Part shown: positions 24,001 to 37,509 of the stretch, one piece after another
Layout: each line of letters starts with the position of its first letter
How positions within the stretch are numbered: the stretch's first letter is position 1
Assembly (NCBI GenBank): GCA_005765155.1
Contig: VCCP01000006.1
Location: forward strand, 2,554,501 to 2,618,500
Reading direction: 5' to 3'
DNA length: 64,000 bases
DNA from: Zelopaecilomyces penicillatus
Lineage: Eukaryota > Ascomycota > Sordariomycetes > Hypocreales > Pseudodiploosporaceae
The notes under the pieces: generated by a model
Seen by the model: the letters and a program-made list of their open reading frames with translations, nothing else
The model's database searches: none
What the model was told of the DNA's origin: nothing
Made by a program: the position numbers and the translations under genes

Positions 24001-25443
24001 TTAAAATTATTCATTTATATTATAATCTTATTAAAGAGATTAATATAAATCCCTTTATTTATATTTATTTATTCTTTAATTTTATTTTCTTTATACTTTT
24101 TATTTATTCCTTTTTTATATTATATATTATAAATATTATTTATAATAATATATTTTTTAAAATTCTTTTTTATTTTATTATATAAATTCCTTTTAATTTT
24201 ATTAGTAATATTTCTTATTTAATATTATTATTATAAAAAAATATTTTAAAAGAGATTAATAACTCTAAAAGATATAAACTCTAAAATACTATTATTAAAA
24301 ATATATATTCTATAATTATAATTATATTAAGATTCTTTTTTAATAATATAATATTTTATAATTTTAAGATTAATCTTATTATATAAATAATTAAGAATCT
24401 GTTTTATAATATTTTCTTTAATATTCTTTAAATTTAATAAAATAAGACTTATATAAATTCTATTATTAAATTTTATTATATAAATATATTTAATTATTTA
24501 TATATTTAATTGTATTTATATATTTAATTATATTTATATATTTAATTATTTATATATTTAATTATATTTATATATTTAATTATATTTATATATTTAATTA
24601 TATTAATATATTTTAAAAGCTCTTTTTAAATATATTTATAATTGTAAATAATATAATTAATATATTATTAATAAGAAGTTCTTTTTAAATATATATAATT
24701 ATAAAAAGAAAATATAATATATTTATAATAGCTTATTAAAATTATCTTTTAAATTCCTTTATAATAATTAAAAGAATAGGCTTTTATTACTTATATAAAC
24801 TATATAAAGATTAATTTAAATCTAATATAAAATAATATCTTTAAAAACAACCTATTATAATTAATAATCTTTATCAGAATATAAATATAATTTCTTAAAA
24901 TTATTATATTAATTAAAATAAATTATTAAACTCTTTTCTTAAAGCTTTTATAAAAATATTCTTTATATTTAATATTAAATAATTAAATCTAGATAAAATT
25001 AAAAAATTATTTATAATTATTTAAATAAAATATTTAAAAGGTTTATAATAAAATAAAATTAAAGCTTTTTTATCTTTTAATAAATACTTTAATATTAATA
25101 TATATAAGAGTTTAATATTCATTAATTATATTATTTTTTAAAATCTAAATTATTATTATAGATTTAAGTTAATAAATATTTAATTTAAGAAATATTAATT
25201 ATTCTTATTATTAAAAAGATTTATAAAAGAAAAAAAATATTTCTTTTATTATTTAAATTAATAATCTTTTAAATTTAATTATAAAAATATTAAATATTAT
25301 TAGCTTAAATATAATAATCCTTTTAAAAGAAGTTATATTATTAAAATAATAAGATTTACATAAGATATTATAATTAAAGTATTATTATAATAAATTAATA
25401 ATATTTATTAAAAAGAATTAATAAAATAAATAATTTAAGAAAT
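24001..25443. other. Unassigned A+T-rich desert
   Basis: Old RIP-mutated sequence. The only internal structure seen is the tandem array at 24479-24612. No gene or element family could be named. Confidence 0.55.
24479..24612. repeat. Short tandem repeat (TATATTTAATTATATT-like unit)
   Basis: Seven or more copies of a ~17-18-bp unit alternating TATATATTTAATTAT and TTATATATTTAATTATAT, with small length variation. It could be replication slippage within A+T-rich DNA. Confidence 0.75.
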
Positions 25444-25448
25444 ATAAG

Positions 25449-25638
25449 TATAATAGGATTATAAGGTATAAGATATATATACCTAGAATAGTATATAACC
25501 CCTAGGTACATAATACTTCTTGGCTTGCTTTTACTATTATAATATAAATAAAGTATATAACAGTCTTTTATAATAATAATACCTGAATATAATTATCCTT
25601 ATCCTGCTTAACTACTATATATTAAACCTGCTATTATA
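25449..25638 (+). repeat. Solo LTR of the D/E gypsy family
   Basis: 190 bp, TATAATAGGATTATAAGG to CCTGCTATTATA (TG probably changed to TA at the start). It is flanked on both sides by ATAAG (25444-25448 and 25639-25643), a 5-bp target duplication. The same LTR bounds elements E and D. It retains more C/G than most of the desert, so it is younger than its surroundings. Confidence 0.85.
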
Positions 25639-25643
25639 ATAAG

Positions 25644-27386
25644 AATAAAAAATAATTTAAAATATATAATAAAAAAGAATAAATCTTATTTAAAAAAATA
25701 AGGAAATCTAAAAAAGATTAAAAGATAATAAATATATTAAGCTATAAATACTTTATAATTATTTATTATTATTTAATATAAAATAAAGATTTAAAAAATA
25801 TAACTTTAAAAGATAATTTTATATCTTAAAAATAAATATAAATAAATATTTTATTTAAATACTTTTATAATTATTAAAGAGCTTAGATTATTATTCTTTT
25901 TTATTTTATTTATTCTTTTATTTTCTTTTTATCTTTTCTTTATCTTTATAAGCCTTTTTAATATATAAGCCTTTTTTATATAATTATATATTACTTTTAA
26001 GCTTTTATTTATATCTTTATAAATCTAGCCTAAAATAAATATATTAAATAAATACTTAAAAAAGCTTATTAAAGCTTAATTAAAAGATATTTGTTTTTTT
26101 AAGATCTATTAATAGAATTTAAATCCTTTTCTTAATATTAATTAAAATAATATATTATAATATACTTTTAAAAAATATTAAATATTAAATAAATATAATA
26201 AAATATTTATTTAAAAGTATTAATAAAATCTAATTAATAAATAAGTATTATAATAATAAATTAAAATAGATTTATTAATAAATAATTATATAAAAATATT
26301 TTTAAGCTATATATATATTTATTTTTAAATATATCTTAATTTAATTATTTAAAAGATATAATAATATTTTTAAGAATCTAAAATATATATTAATTAATCT
26401 TAAATTATAATTTATTAATTATTCTTAAAATTATTATATATAATATTAAATATATAATAATAATTTCTTTATAAAAACTCTATTAAAAAAAACTAAAATA
26501 GGAAATTTAATAATAAAATACTATATCTTGTTTATATTATTAACTATATTAAAGCTAATATATTAGTAATAATTATAATTAATATATATATCTTTAATTT
26601 AATATTAATATTTTATTATTAAATATATTTATAAATTATAATATTAGACTAGTAATATTTAAGATCAATATAAGATAATTTTATATTTTTATAATATATT
26701 TTAAATCTTTTATTAAGATTAGTTTTTTTATATTATATATCTTTAAAAATAAATATTAATAAAATAAGAGTCTTTTAATAAATTTATTTAAATAATTATT
26801 TTATATATTAAATAATAAAGCTTTTAAATATATAAATATTTTAATTTATATTTATATTAGCTTATATTATATAGATTATTTAATCTTATAATTAATAAGA
26901 TTATAATTATTAAAGAGTTTATATTATTAAATAAAGAAAAGATATTTAATTTAATTATTATTAATATAAATAATATTTCTATTTATTTAAAGTATTACTT
27001 TTTCAAATTTTATAATTAATATATTTTTAATTTTATAATTAATCTTAATTATAAAAGTAAGCTTATTATAATATATTATTATTTTAAATTTATTATTTTA
27101 AATAACCTTAATTAATAAGTCTTTTTTATATTAAAAAGCTATTATTAATAAATATAATAATTAAAAGTATTATTAACTATAAAATATAATTCTATAATTT
27201 ATTTTAATTAATAATTAAAGATTATTTATAAATTATAATATTAAAGAAATAGATTTTTATAATTAATATAAAATCTTTATATTAATAAATAAAAAAATAA
27301 AATAAACTTTAAGATAATTTAATAATATTACTTTTAATTATTAAATTTATATCTTTTTAAGTTTTTATTTTTATAATAATAATAAT
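25644..27386. other. Unassigned A+T-rich desert
   Basis: RIP-mutated sequence between the solo LTR and element E. I compared it with the internal regions of E and D and saw no match. Nothing coding is recognisable. Confidence 0.55.
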
Positions 27387-27391
27387 AAATA

Positions 27392-27582
27392 TATAATAAC
27401 AGGTTTAATTTATAATAATTAAATAAAATAAAGATAATTATATTTAAATATTATTCTTATAAAAGACTATTACTTACTTTATTTAAATTATAATAATAAA
27501 AGCGAGTTAAAAAGTATTATATACCTAAGGATTATATATTATTTTAAATATATATATTTTTATATCTTATAATTCTATTATA
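27392..27582 (-). repeat. 3' LTR of gypsy E
   Basis: 191 bp; on the minus strand it runs TATAATAGAATTATAAG to CCTGTTATTATA. It is in the same orientation as the LTR at 33905-34064, which makes the pair element ends rather than inverted repeats of the 25449 LTR. Confidence 0.8.
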
Positions 27583-28959
27583 ATTATCCCTTTATTATTA
27601 TATATTAAATTTTAAACTGTTATTATTATTATATTATTATATTATTATTAATTTAATTATAAAATCTTAATTAAATAATAATAAAATATTATCTTTTTAT
27701 TTATCTTTTCATTATATTTTTATTATTATATCTTTTTTATCTTATCTTTTTATATCTTTATTATTTATACCTTTTTATTTTTTATTTTATAATATTTATT
27801 ATAGTTAAATTATTATATTCTTATCCTTTTTTCTTTAGCTTTTTCTTATTTTTTCTATTATATCTTATTATTTATTAAGATAATATTTTAAAAGAAATCC
27901 TATATATTTATTTATATTATTAAAGAATAATTTAATTAAATAAATAAGATCTTAATATAAAGTTAATAATATATATATTATTTTTATATCTTTATAATAA
28001 TTAATAAAAAGAAGATAAAATATAAGATAAAACCTATTAAAATTATAAAGATATATTATATTTTTTTTAAAACTTATATTAAATAATATAAATAATATAA
28101 TAATAAAATAATGAAATACTTTATATAAATAAATAAAATTCTTATTATATTTAATTTATTATTATTTAATATTTCTTTTATTTTTTAATCCTTTTATAAT
28201 TATATAAGGTAATACCTAGAACTTAATTAATTACTTAATTTTTCTTATTAGCCTTTTAATAAAGATTTAAAAGCATTCTTAAGATTCCTTATTTAATAAA
28301 ATATATTAATATACTTTAATTAATATTTTATTAAACCTTTATCTAGCTTTTAATAATATTAAAATAATATATTAATATAAATTTAATCTTATTATTCCTT
28401 TTAAAGAATATAATTTTATAAAAACTATATATAACTCTTTCATTAATTAATAAAAGAATATTTTTATTTATATTTAATACTAGCCTAAAAAAGCTTTTAA
28501 TTTAATTATAAGTTTTATTAAAAATAATATTATTAAACTTTATTAATATATTAATATTAATAGAATATTAAATAATAAAGGCTTATAAAAGCCTTTTTTA
28601 AAGATAAATTAATTATTTAAAAAAAAGACTAAATCCTATATTTATAAAAGAATAATAAGGGCTTTATTATTTAATAAATTACCTTATATAACTATTATTT
28701 ATTTATATAATAAATAATAAATAAATATTTAAATTATATTTTTAATATTATTTAGGCTTTATTTATTTTTTTAATAAACATAAGTATATTTAATTAATAT
28801 TTTAATTTATTATTTTATTTTATATTTTCTTCTTTATATTTTATTAATTTTTATTTTATAATAGCTATTATCTATTTATAATAGATTTAAAGGTATATTT
28901 TATTATTTAAAATAAAATATAATATAATTATAATTTACTTTATTAAGCTTTTAGCTTTT

Positions 28960-31900
28960 TCTTTATAATTTTTTAAATAATATTTTATAATTTCTTTATT
29001 AATATTTTATTAAAGGCTATTAATACTTTTAATATATTAATATTATTTATTATAATTTATTAATTATAATTTAAAGGCTAATCCTTTTATTTAATTAAAT
29101 AATATTATTTATCTTTTCTTATAGCTTAATCTTTAATTCCTTTAATTTCTTATTCTTTTTTATTTTAAAACTCTAATATAAATAAAATATTTAAATTATT
29201 AAATTATTATTTTTCCTAAGATTTAAATAAATTAATATAAAAAGTATTATAAAACCTTATATATTAATTAAATAAAACTAATTAATATATTTATATTTTA
29301 ATAAACTATAATATTTTAGATAAATTAATAAAATCTAATACTAGCTTATACTTTATTTTTAATTTTTAATATTAAATATTAAATCTAATTAAGGATTCTT
29401 ATTTAAAATCTATAAATAAATATATATTATTATAATATTTTATCTATCTTATTATAATATTCTATTAATTATTCTTTAACCTTTCTTATATTTTAATTAG
29501 AATCCTAATATAGGATTTAATTATAAGAATTTATATTATTCTATTATCTTTATTAATTATTTTAAAATCTAGATTATAGCCTATAAAAGCCTTATATAAT
29601 AAAAAGCTTATTATAAAAAACTTTACTAAAATATAAATAAATTATATTATATAAAATAAAAATAATTAAGCTATTTATTTCTTTCTTATAAAATATTAAA
29701 AATAATATTATAGTATTTAATTTATTCTTTTTATTTAATTATTTATTTATAAATAAAATACTATTAAAATAATATTTTATTTATAAAATAAAATATAATT
29801 CTAATTAAAGCTAGTTTATAATAATCAGCCCTTAATCTAATATAATTCCTTTTAATACTTTATAATATAATTCTATATTATTATAAAATAATTTAATTAG
29901 CTTTATTATTATTATTATATATATAATAAAATATAAAATATATTTAATATATTTATTAATAATAATTAATATTAAATCTATTTCTCTTTATTAAAAATTA
30001 TTAATAATAATTTTATAATAAGATTTATTAAGATTTATTTTTATAATTATATAGATATTAATAAGAAATCTAAGTATTTATATAATTAATAATATTATAA
30101 TATTATATCTTAATAAATATTATAGCTTATAATATATCTTTTAATATCTTTATTTATAAACTATTATTAAAACTTCTATTATAATAGTTTTTAAATATAA
30201 TTAATATTAAAATATCTAGATAAAGAGTTATTATAATAAAGCCAAAATAGCTTATTTTTTAAAAATAACTCTTTTAAAATATAAATATAATTCCTAGATT
30301 TAATAAAATTATATATATTTATTAATTAATATCTAGTATTATTATTATCTTTTCTTTATAATAAATCTATCTTTATTAATATATCTTTTTATTATTAAAT
30401 TAAATATTCTTAATAAATTCTTATAAAGATTAAAAAATATTAATATTATAAAATATTTCTTAAAAAAATACCTTTTTTATTATTTTTAATAGAATTCTTT
30501 ATTTATAATCTATTATAGATTTTATTTATAAAAAGAAATTTAAATAATTCTTTAATAAAAGATTATTATTATCTTAATTAATTATAATAAACTCTATAAA
30601 TTTAAATTATAATAAACTCTATAAATTTAAATTATAATATAAAAAAGAAATCTATATTATTTAAAGCTTTCTATTTATAATTTTAATACCTTAATAAGAT
30701 ATTTATTAGATTTAATTTATTTAATTAATATTTAATAATAAAATTATAAGATATTAATATTATATATTATCTAGCTTATCTTTTTATAATTTTATTTAAG
30801 ATATAAAAGATTTAAGGTTTTAATAATTAAATAATATCTTTATTTATTTTATAAATCTTTTTATATATCTTTATTAATATTAAAATAAATAAATAATAAT
30901 AAATATCTTTTAATTAAGAATATTATAATTAATCTTTATTAATTATAATATTTAAGATTAAAAAGCTATAAGATATTATATAAAATTATTATTTTATTAT
31001 AATATATAATATCTATTATTATAAATCTAGATATATTAATTTTAAAATATATTTAATATTATAAATTGAAATAATAGAATAATAATATTTCTTAAAATAT
31101 ATTTATAAGCTTAAGAAAAGCTTATTATTTAAAAAAGTTTAAGATAATTTTTCTTAGCTTTTTTCTATTAATACTTATTTTAAATAAAGTATTTAATAAT
31201 ATTATAATATTAAAATATTAATAAATAAATCCTTTATAAACATTATAGAATTTAAAAAAGATTCATATTTCCTTATATATTTTTAGTTTTTATTATTTTA
31301 TAATTATTATAACTTTATCTAGATTTATTATTATTATTTTTTTATAAAATTAATATTTCTTTAGATTAATATATAATTTTATAGCTTTTAATCTTTATAA
31401 TATTTATTTAATATATTTTATATACTTTTTATATATTTTTAAAAAAATTAAAATATTAATAAAATAAATAATATAACTTATATTTATTAATTTATTTTAT
31501 ATTTTATAAATATAATATTAAAATATTATTAATATATTAATTAAATTAAAAGGTATTATTAAATATTTATAATATTTACAATATATTTAAAAAGCTATTT
31601 TTTATTTATTTAAAAAGCTATTTTTTATTTATTTTCTTTTTTAATTTTAATTTAATAATAGATATCTTTTATATTAAGCTTTAAGAAAAATTTAATATTT
31701 ATAATCTTATTTAAGATTTTTATAATAAAATATAAAATATAATAATTCTTTTTTATAATTTTTATTAAAATTTTAATAATTTATATATAATTTAAAAATC
31801 CTATTCTTTTTAAATATAAAAAGAATTAATATATTTATAAGGCTTTTAAAGGCTTATAAATATTTAAATAATAAGTTTTTATTAAGATATTTTTATAGTT

Positions 31901-33800
31901 TTTATAATTTTAATTAAAATAAAGAGTAAATAATATTTATTATAATTTGCAGTATAAAGTTATAACTAAAGCTAGTAGCAATAGCAGTGGAAGAAAGGCA
32001 GCGAATAGTTATCCAGAGTGAAGTCTGTAGAAAAGAAGAAAGAAGTGATTGAATTGCCGATATAGAAAAGAAGAAGGATATAACTAGGAATCCTTCTATC
32101 TTTTATATCTATCTAATTCTAAGATAATTTGGAATTATTTTAAGATATTCCAAATAACTATTTAGAATTATTAGATATTTTAAATACTAAAACAGAAAGT
32201 AAGCACTAGTCTATCCCTTTATAGGTTAAGCTATAAGGGCTTTATAAGCTTAGCTTACTGAGCTGTGCAGGTCTAACTGCTAGGCTATAGTAGGTTAAGC
32301 TAGACTATAGCAGGTTAGGCTGCTATATATAGAAAAAACCCATTTTATTTTAACAATATTATATAATAAGATTTTATTTAATAATAGATTAATAATATAA
32401 TTTATTCTCTTAGATATAGATAATATTTTAATATTATTAAATTAAAAGATATTAAGAAAATTATATAATTTTAATAATTATTTTTTAATATCTTAAAATC
32501 TTTTTATTTATTTCTTTTTTAATAAAAATATTAATTTATTTAAATAAATAATTAAAAAAATAATTAATTTATTTTAATAAGCCTTTATAAATTTATATAA
32601 TTATAATACTTTTATTTTATTTTAAATTTATTTAAATTATTAAAAACTATTATATATATTTAAATATATTTAATATTTTTATAATATTAATATTTTAAAT
32701 AAAATAGGATTTCTTTTCTTTTTTAAATTATAATTAATTCTTAAATAAATATAAATAAATTTTTAAATAAATCTCTTTAAAATAAAAAAAATAATAGATA
32801 TTTCTTAAGTATTATAAATATAAATTAATCCTTTATTTATTACTTTTAAAAAAAGGATTTTTTTAATAGATATTTATTTTAATTTATTTTTTCTTATAAA
32901 TATTTTATTGATTTAATTTAATTTAAAATATATTTTAAGATCTATATATATTTTAATAATATTTTATCTTTTAATTATTATTAATATATAAAAATAAATA
33001 ATTATATTAATCTTTATCTTTTTAATTAAAATTAAAAGATTTATTTTAATTAATAATCTTTTTTTAGATTATATTAATTATTATATTTCTAGTTTTAAAA
33101 TAATTTATTATATATTATATTTATAATATTCTTTTAATAGTATTTTATTATATAATTAGGATTATTATAAGAAGAATAAATAATTTTTATTAATTATAAT
33201 AATCTTTTTTTTTATATTTAAAATAAGCTTACTTTTATTAATTAATTTAAGTTTAGGCTTTTATTTTAAAATATAAAGTTTAAATAATCTTTTTTATAAT
33301 AAAATAAAACCTATATAATATTAATCTTTTTTTTTATTATTATATTAATAGGTTTTTTAATTATATTAGATTTATTTTATTTATCTAGGTTACTTTTTTA
33401 AATAATATATTAAATCTTATTATTATTATTTATTAATTTTATAACTTTCTTTTTATTTTATAATCTTTTTATAATTATTCTTTTATATATTATTAAAAGG
33501 TTTTTATTATTTATTTTTATATTAGCTTAATATAATAATTAAAGCTTAATAAAGAAAAATAATATTAATTATATTTTTATAAGCTTTATATAGATTTTTT
33601 AATATTTTAAAATTAAAAAGAAATTATATAATAATTAATTAAATCTTTATATTAAAGAATTATTTATTAAATAAATATTTATAATTTAAAAATTAAAATA
33701 TTTAAATATATATTTAATCTATATAATAAATATATTTTAATTTAATTATAAATTAATATCTTTTTATTAAGGATTTATTTTATATTTTATATTTAATAAT
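28960..33800 (-). pseudogene. Broken gypsy gag-pol with chromodomain (element E)
   Basis: Aligns in reverse with D: gag remnants (about 33800-32500), reverse transcriptase (about 31800-31420), integrase (about 30280-29830), and the C-terminal chromodomain (about 29190-29000). The alignment continues across the nested LTR, whose two flanks join within the region upstream of RT. Stops are too many for any frame to be open for long. Confidence 0.75.
31938..32355 (-). repeat. Solo copia LTR, type 1, inserted in gypsy E
   Basis: 418 bp, minus strand, TGTTAAAATAAAATGGG to CTGCAAATTATAATA. Perfect 5-bp duplications ATATT flank it (31933-31937 and 32356-32360). It keeps many CA and TG dinucleotides, unlike the DNA around it, so it arrived after most RIP of element E. 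No internal copia sequence remains, as after LTR-LTR recombination. Confidence 0.93.
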
Positions 33801-33904
33801 TTTTAATATTTTTAATTTATATTATTAATTATTTTATTAATTTATATTTTATATTAATTTATATTTTCTTATTTTTTTAGCTTTTTTAATTTTTTAATAA
33901 TTAA

Positions 33905-34064
33905 ATAAAATAAAGATAATTATATTTAAATATTATTCTTATAAAAGATTATTATTTATTTTATTTATATTATAATAATAAAAATAAGCTAAAACGTATT
34001 ATATATTTAAGGGTTATATATTATTTTAGGTATATATATTTTTATATTTTATAATCCTATTATA
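33905..34064 (-). repeat. 5' LTR of gypsy E, 3' end deleted
   Basis: Begins TATAATAGGATTATAA on the minus strand and matches the 48310 LTR for about 160 bp. It then jumps to sequence that lies inside the gag region of D. Confidence 0.78.
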
Positions 34065-34069
34065 AAATA

Positions 34070-34717
34070 TTTAATTATTTAAGGCTTATTAAAACTCTTT
34101 ATAATAAAAAAAGTCTATAATCTTTAAAAATATTTTAATTTTAATTATATTATTATTATTTATTAATTTAATATTTAAAGAAAATAATATTTAATTTTAT
34201 ATTATATTTAATATTAAAGCCTTAATTATTATTATTTAAGAATTTATTAAAGCTTTTATTAAATATAATTATTTTATTTTAAAAATAGTTATATATAAAG
34301 CCTTTTTAAAGCTATATATAATTTAAATCTTAATTAATAAAGAATTAATTATATAAGAAAATTCCTTAAAGATTCTTATTTATATAAAAATATTTAAATT
34401 ATATATAATTAAACCTTAATCCTTAATAGATTTTATTATTTAAAAACTCTTTTAATAAAAATATTTATTAAAACCCTTTAATAAAGATTTAAATATTAAA
34501 ATAAGATATCTTTAATAATTAATATTCTTTAAAAATATTTATATCAAAAAGGCGTTTTTAAATAAATATATTAATTATTTTAATAAATAAAGCTTATATC
34601 TATAAATAAATTAAATTTTAATAATTTAAAAAGCTTTACTCTTAAATCTATTAAAAATATAAATAATAAAATAAACTATAATAAATTTAATAAAAGATAT
34701 AATTATAAAGACTTATC
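34070..34717. other. Unassigned A+T-rich desert
   Basis: RIP-like composition; nothing recognisable between gypsy E and the inverted-repeat element. Confidence 0.55.
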
Positions 34718-35112
34718 TATTAATTAAATACTATTTATAATTAATTAAGAGTAATAGCTCTTTATTAGCCTAAAAATATCTAGGATACCTAAATACCTAG
34801 GATATAATAGCACTCTTATTAAAATTAAATATATTAACTAATAACAATAGGTATTTTTAAAGATTTTCTAACCCTAACTCTTTCTTTTTTTTAAATTCCT
34901 TTTAAATTCCTTATTTAAAGAAAAAATATTTTATTTATAATTTTTATTAAATAAAGGATTCTATAACTTAAATTTTTTATCTTAATAATAGTTGATAATA
35001 TTTTTTTAAATATAATTATAGTACTATCTTAGAATTCTTAGGTATCCTAGAGATCTTTAGGTTAATTAAGAGCTGTTACTCTTAGTTAATTATAAATAGT
35101 ACTTAATTAATA
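34718..35112. mobile_element. MITE-like element with ~73-bp terminal inverted repeats
   Basis: The left arm (34718-34792) and the reverse complement of the right arm (about 35040-35112) match over about 73 bp with roughly seven differences, mostly C/T. They share TTAATTAARTACTATTTAT, AAGAGTAAYAGCTCTT and ATMTCTAGGATACCTAA. The outermost bases are TA on both sides, consistent with a TA target duplication as in Tc1/mariner-related elements. The ~245-bp interior has no coding potential. It holds more C/G than its surroundings. Confidence 0.75.
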
Positions 35113-37150
35113 AATAGATTATATTAAAAAAGAAGCTATTAAAATAAATATTAATAATATTAATATTAATAAATCTATTTTAAAGATAATATCTATACCT
35201 TTAATAATAAAAGATAAAAGAATATTATTATTTACATATAAATCAGAGTTTTTAATAATTTTAAAGAATTAAAAAATAACTTTAAATAAGATTATTTATT
35301 TATTTAATTAGTTAAGTTATTATAAGATATAAGATATTAAAGATATTTAAAATAAAGCTAGAAATTATTTTATTATAATTATAAAAAGGATCTTTTTATA
35401 TAAGATATTTTTTAATTTTAAAAATAAATTAATATTATTTAAATTATAAGTATTTCTTTTAAAAATATTTATTTTAATATTATTCGCTTTTTATAATTAA
35501 TTAAAGACTATAAGAATATTATTATAAATAAAGGTTTTTATTTAATATAATTAATATATTTAATTAATAAAACTATTAGAAAATTAAATTAAGATTAATT
35601 TATTAAATATTTATATAATATATTTAATAAAGTAATTAAGATAATATTTAGGCTATAAAAATAATATAAAGTATTCTAGATATTATATATATATAATTAT
35701 ATTAAGTCTAAATCTAAAATATATATAAATATTATTCTAAGTTAATATAATAATATAGAATATTTTATTATTTTATAAATATAAAAAGAAAAGAATATTA
35801 AATAAAGAAATTAAAATTATATTAAAATAATAGAAATATTCTTTTAAATAATAAAAAGATATTATTAGATATAAAAAGTATAATAAAGAAATAAATAATA
35901 TATTAAAAGAATAAAAATAATAACTAGAAATATTTCTTATATATATATATATATTATTTTTTTAGAGTTTTATTTATTAAATAACTTATATTAATAAGAA
36001 TAACTTTTAATCTATTTTAATAAAGGTTTAATTATTTAGATTTAATATATGTTATAATATAATAAGCCTAAACTTATAAATAATAAAATTATTATCAAAA
36101 CAATTATTAAAAGAAATAGATTATATTTATATATATATATTAATTAAAGCTATTATTTAGAATTTATTATTTATTCTTTTTATTAAGATATTTCTTTTTA
36201 TAAATAAAATTATATTTAATTTATTAATATAATTTTAATGGATTTAAGCTTAATATAAAATAGCTTTATTATAATTATAAGCTTTTTAAATAATATTAGC
36301 CTTATATAAATATAAAATATTTTTAATTAATATATTTCTTTAATAATCTTTTCTTTATATTATAAAAGACTTTTAAAAGTATTAATAAAAATCTTTTTTT
36401 TATATTTTTAATTTTCTTTTTTATTAATTTAAATACTTTTTAATATAATTTCTTATTTATAATAAATTATATTATAATAAGATTTAAATTTAATTTTTAA
36501 AATATAATAAATAAAACTATTAAATGATTAATTATTTTATTATATAAGTATTATTAATAAAAGATATATTATTTATTTAAATAATATTAAAGATATATCT
36601 TTAAGATATAATTATATTTATATTTTTAAGATTATTTTTTAAGATTTTATATTCTTATTAAATATATTTAAAGCTTTATAATTCTATATTAATAATAAAA
36701 TAATAAAGGATAAAGAATAATATAAAAGTATAATTATATTTATATAATAAAAATTATATATATATATATAATTTTAATTTAGATTAATATATAATTTATT
36801 TTATAATAATTTATAATCTTTTTTAATATTATATAATTATTAATATAATATATTTATTATATATTTTAATTTTTATTATAATATTATAATATTATTTATT
36901 TTATTTATAATTATATTATTAAAAAGATATATATTATATTAAATTTAATATTATAATTAAATATAATAAATAATTAATATAGCTAATAATACTAAGCTAA
37001 GATAAATAATAATATAAAAAGATTTAATACTTTATATATTAATTAATTATATAAATAATATGACTTTTTTTTATATATATAATAATAATCTATATTAATT
37101 CTAGCTATATTATTAATTATAAAGATACTAGAATATTTATTCTAATAATA
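35113..37150. other. Unassigned A+T-rich desert
   Basis: Heavily RIP-mutated DNA up to the edge of the velB island. No family or gene signature seen. Confidence 0.55.
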
Positions 37151-37509
37151 TATCTATACTATGATTAATGTATCTGAAAGTTCTATTAACCCTTGCTATA
37201 GGCGTTTTAAGAAAATATAATTGGTTACTTGTGTTTGGCAAAGGTACCTGCTAGACAATAAAACAGGGGTCAGAGTGTAGGCTAACACGTGGCTCGAGAC
37301 GAAACTGGAGCCTGTCAACAGCCAGATTCAAATCTGTATGTATGGTCATAATCATTAGACCAATCAGCTGTTTCCTAGTTTCCAATGTCCCACTGGCTGC
37401 TGTCACCGATACCAACTTCCACTCCTATTCTTATTGCACCGATTATTTTATCCAAACCTTTGACCGCGAGATCTAAGTACCAGTGAGATGAATATGCATG
37501 CTGTTCGCA
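37151..37509 (-). other. 3' flank of velB, normal composition
   Basis: Balanced composition with abundant CA/TG, in contrast with the desert to its left. It probably holds the velB 3' UTR and terminator. I see no open frame. A TGGTC-N10-GACCA inverted repeat at about 37344-37363 and a CAGATTCAAATCTG palindrome at about 37322-37335 are present. Confidence 0.55.

Larger units (their letters stand above)
27392..34064 (-). mobile_element. Full-length Ty3/gypsy chromovirus E with nested solo LTR
   Basis: Bounded by LTRs of the 25449 family: 3' LTR 27392-27582 and 5' LTR ending at 34064. It is flanked by AAATA on both sides (27387-27391 and 34065-34069), so it reads as one insertion. The interior aligns in reverse to element D (48500-54350). 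It is interrupted at 31938-32355 by a solo copia LTR. Relative to D, the 5' LTR end and about 350 bp of leader are missing, joined at a TTATTAAAAAATTAA-like match near 33905. Confidence 0.85.

Noticed and set aside
25449..27582. A 2.1-kb DNA transposon with ~190-bp terminal inverted repeats
   Set aside because: The two inverted ~190-bp repeats are LTRs of the D/E gypsy family. The left one is a solo LTR with its own ATAAG duplication, and the right one is the 3' LTR of E, paired with 33905-34064.
20310..37150. Centromere
   Set aside because: A long A+T-rich, transposon-filled block would fit, but nothing in the sequence distinguishes a centromere from any other RIP-mutated block.
37315..37385. 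tRNA or SINE remnant on the minus strand
   Set aside because: TGGTCTAATGATTATG and GATTTGAATCT resemble the internal A and B boxes, but they are about 28 bases apart instead of about 44, and no acceptor or anticodon stem can be drawn.
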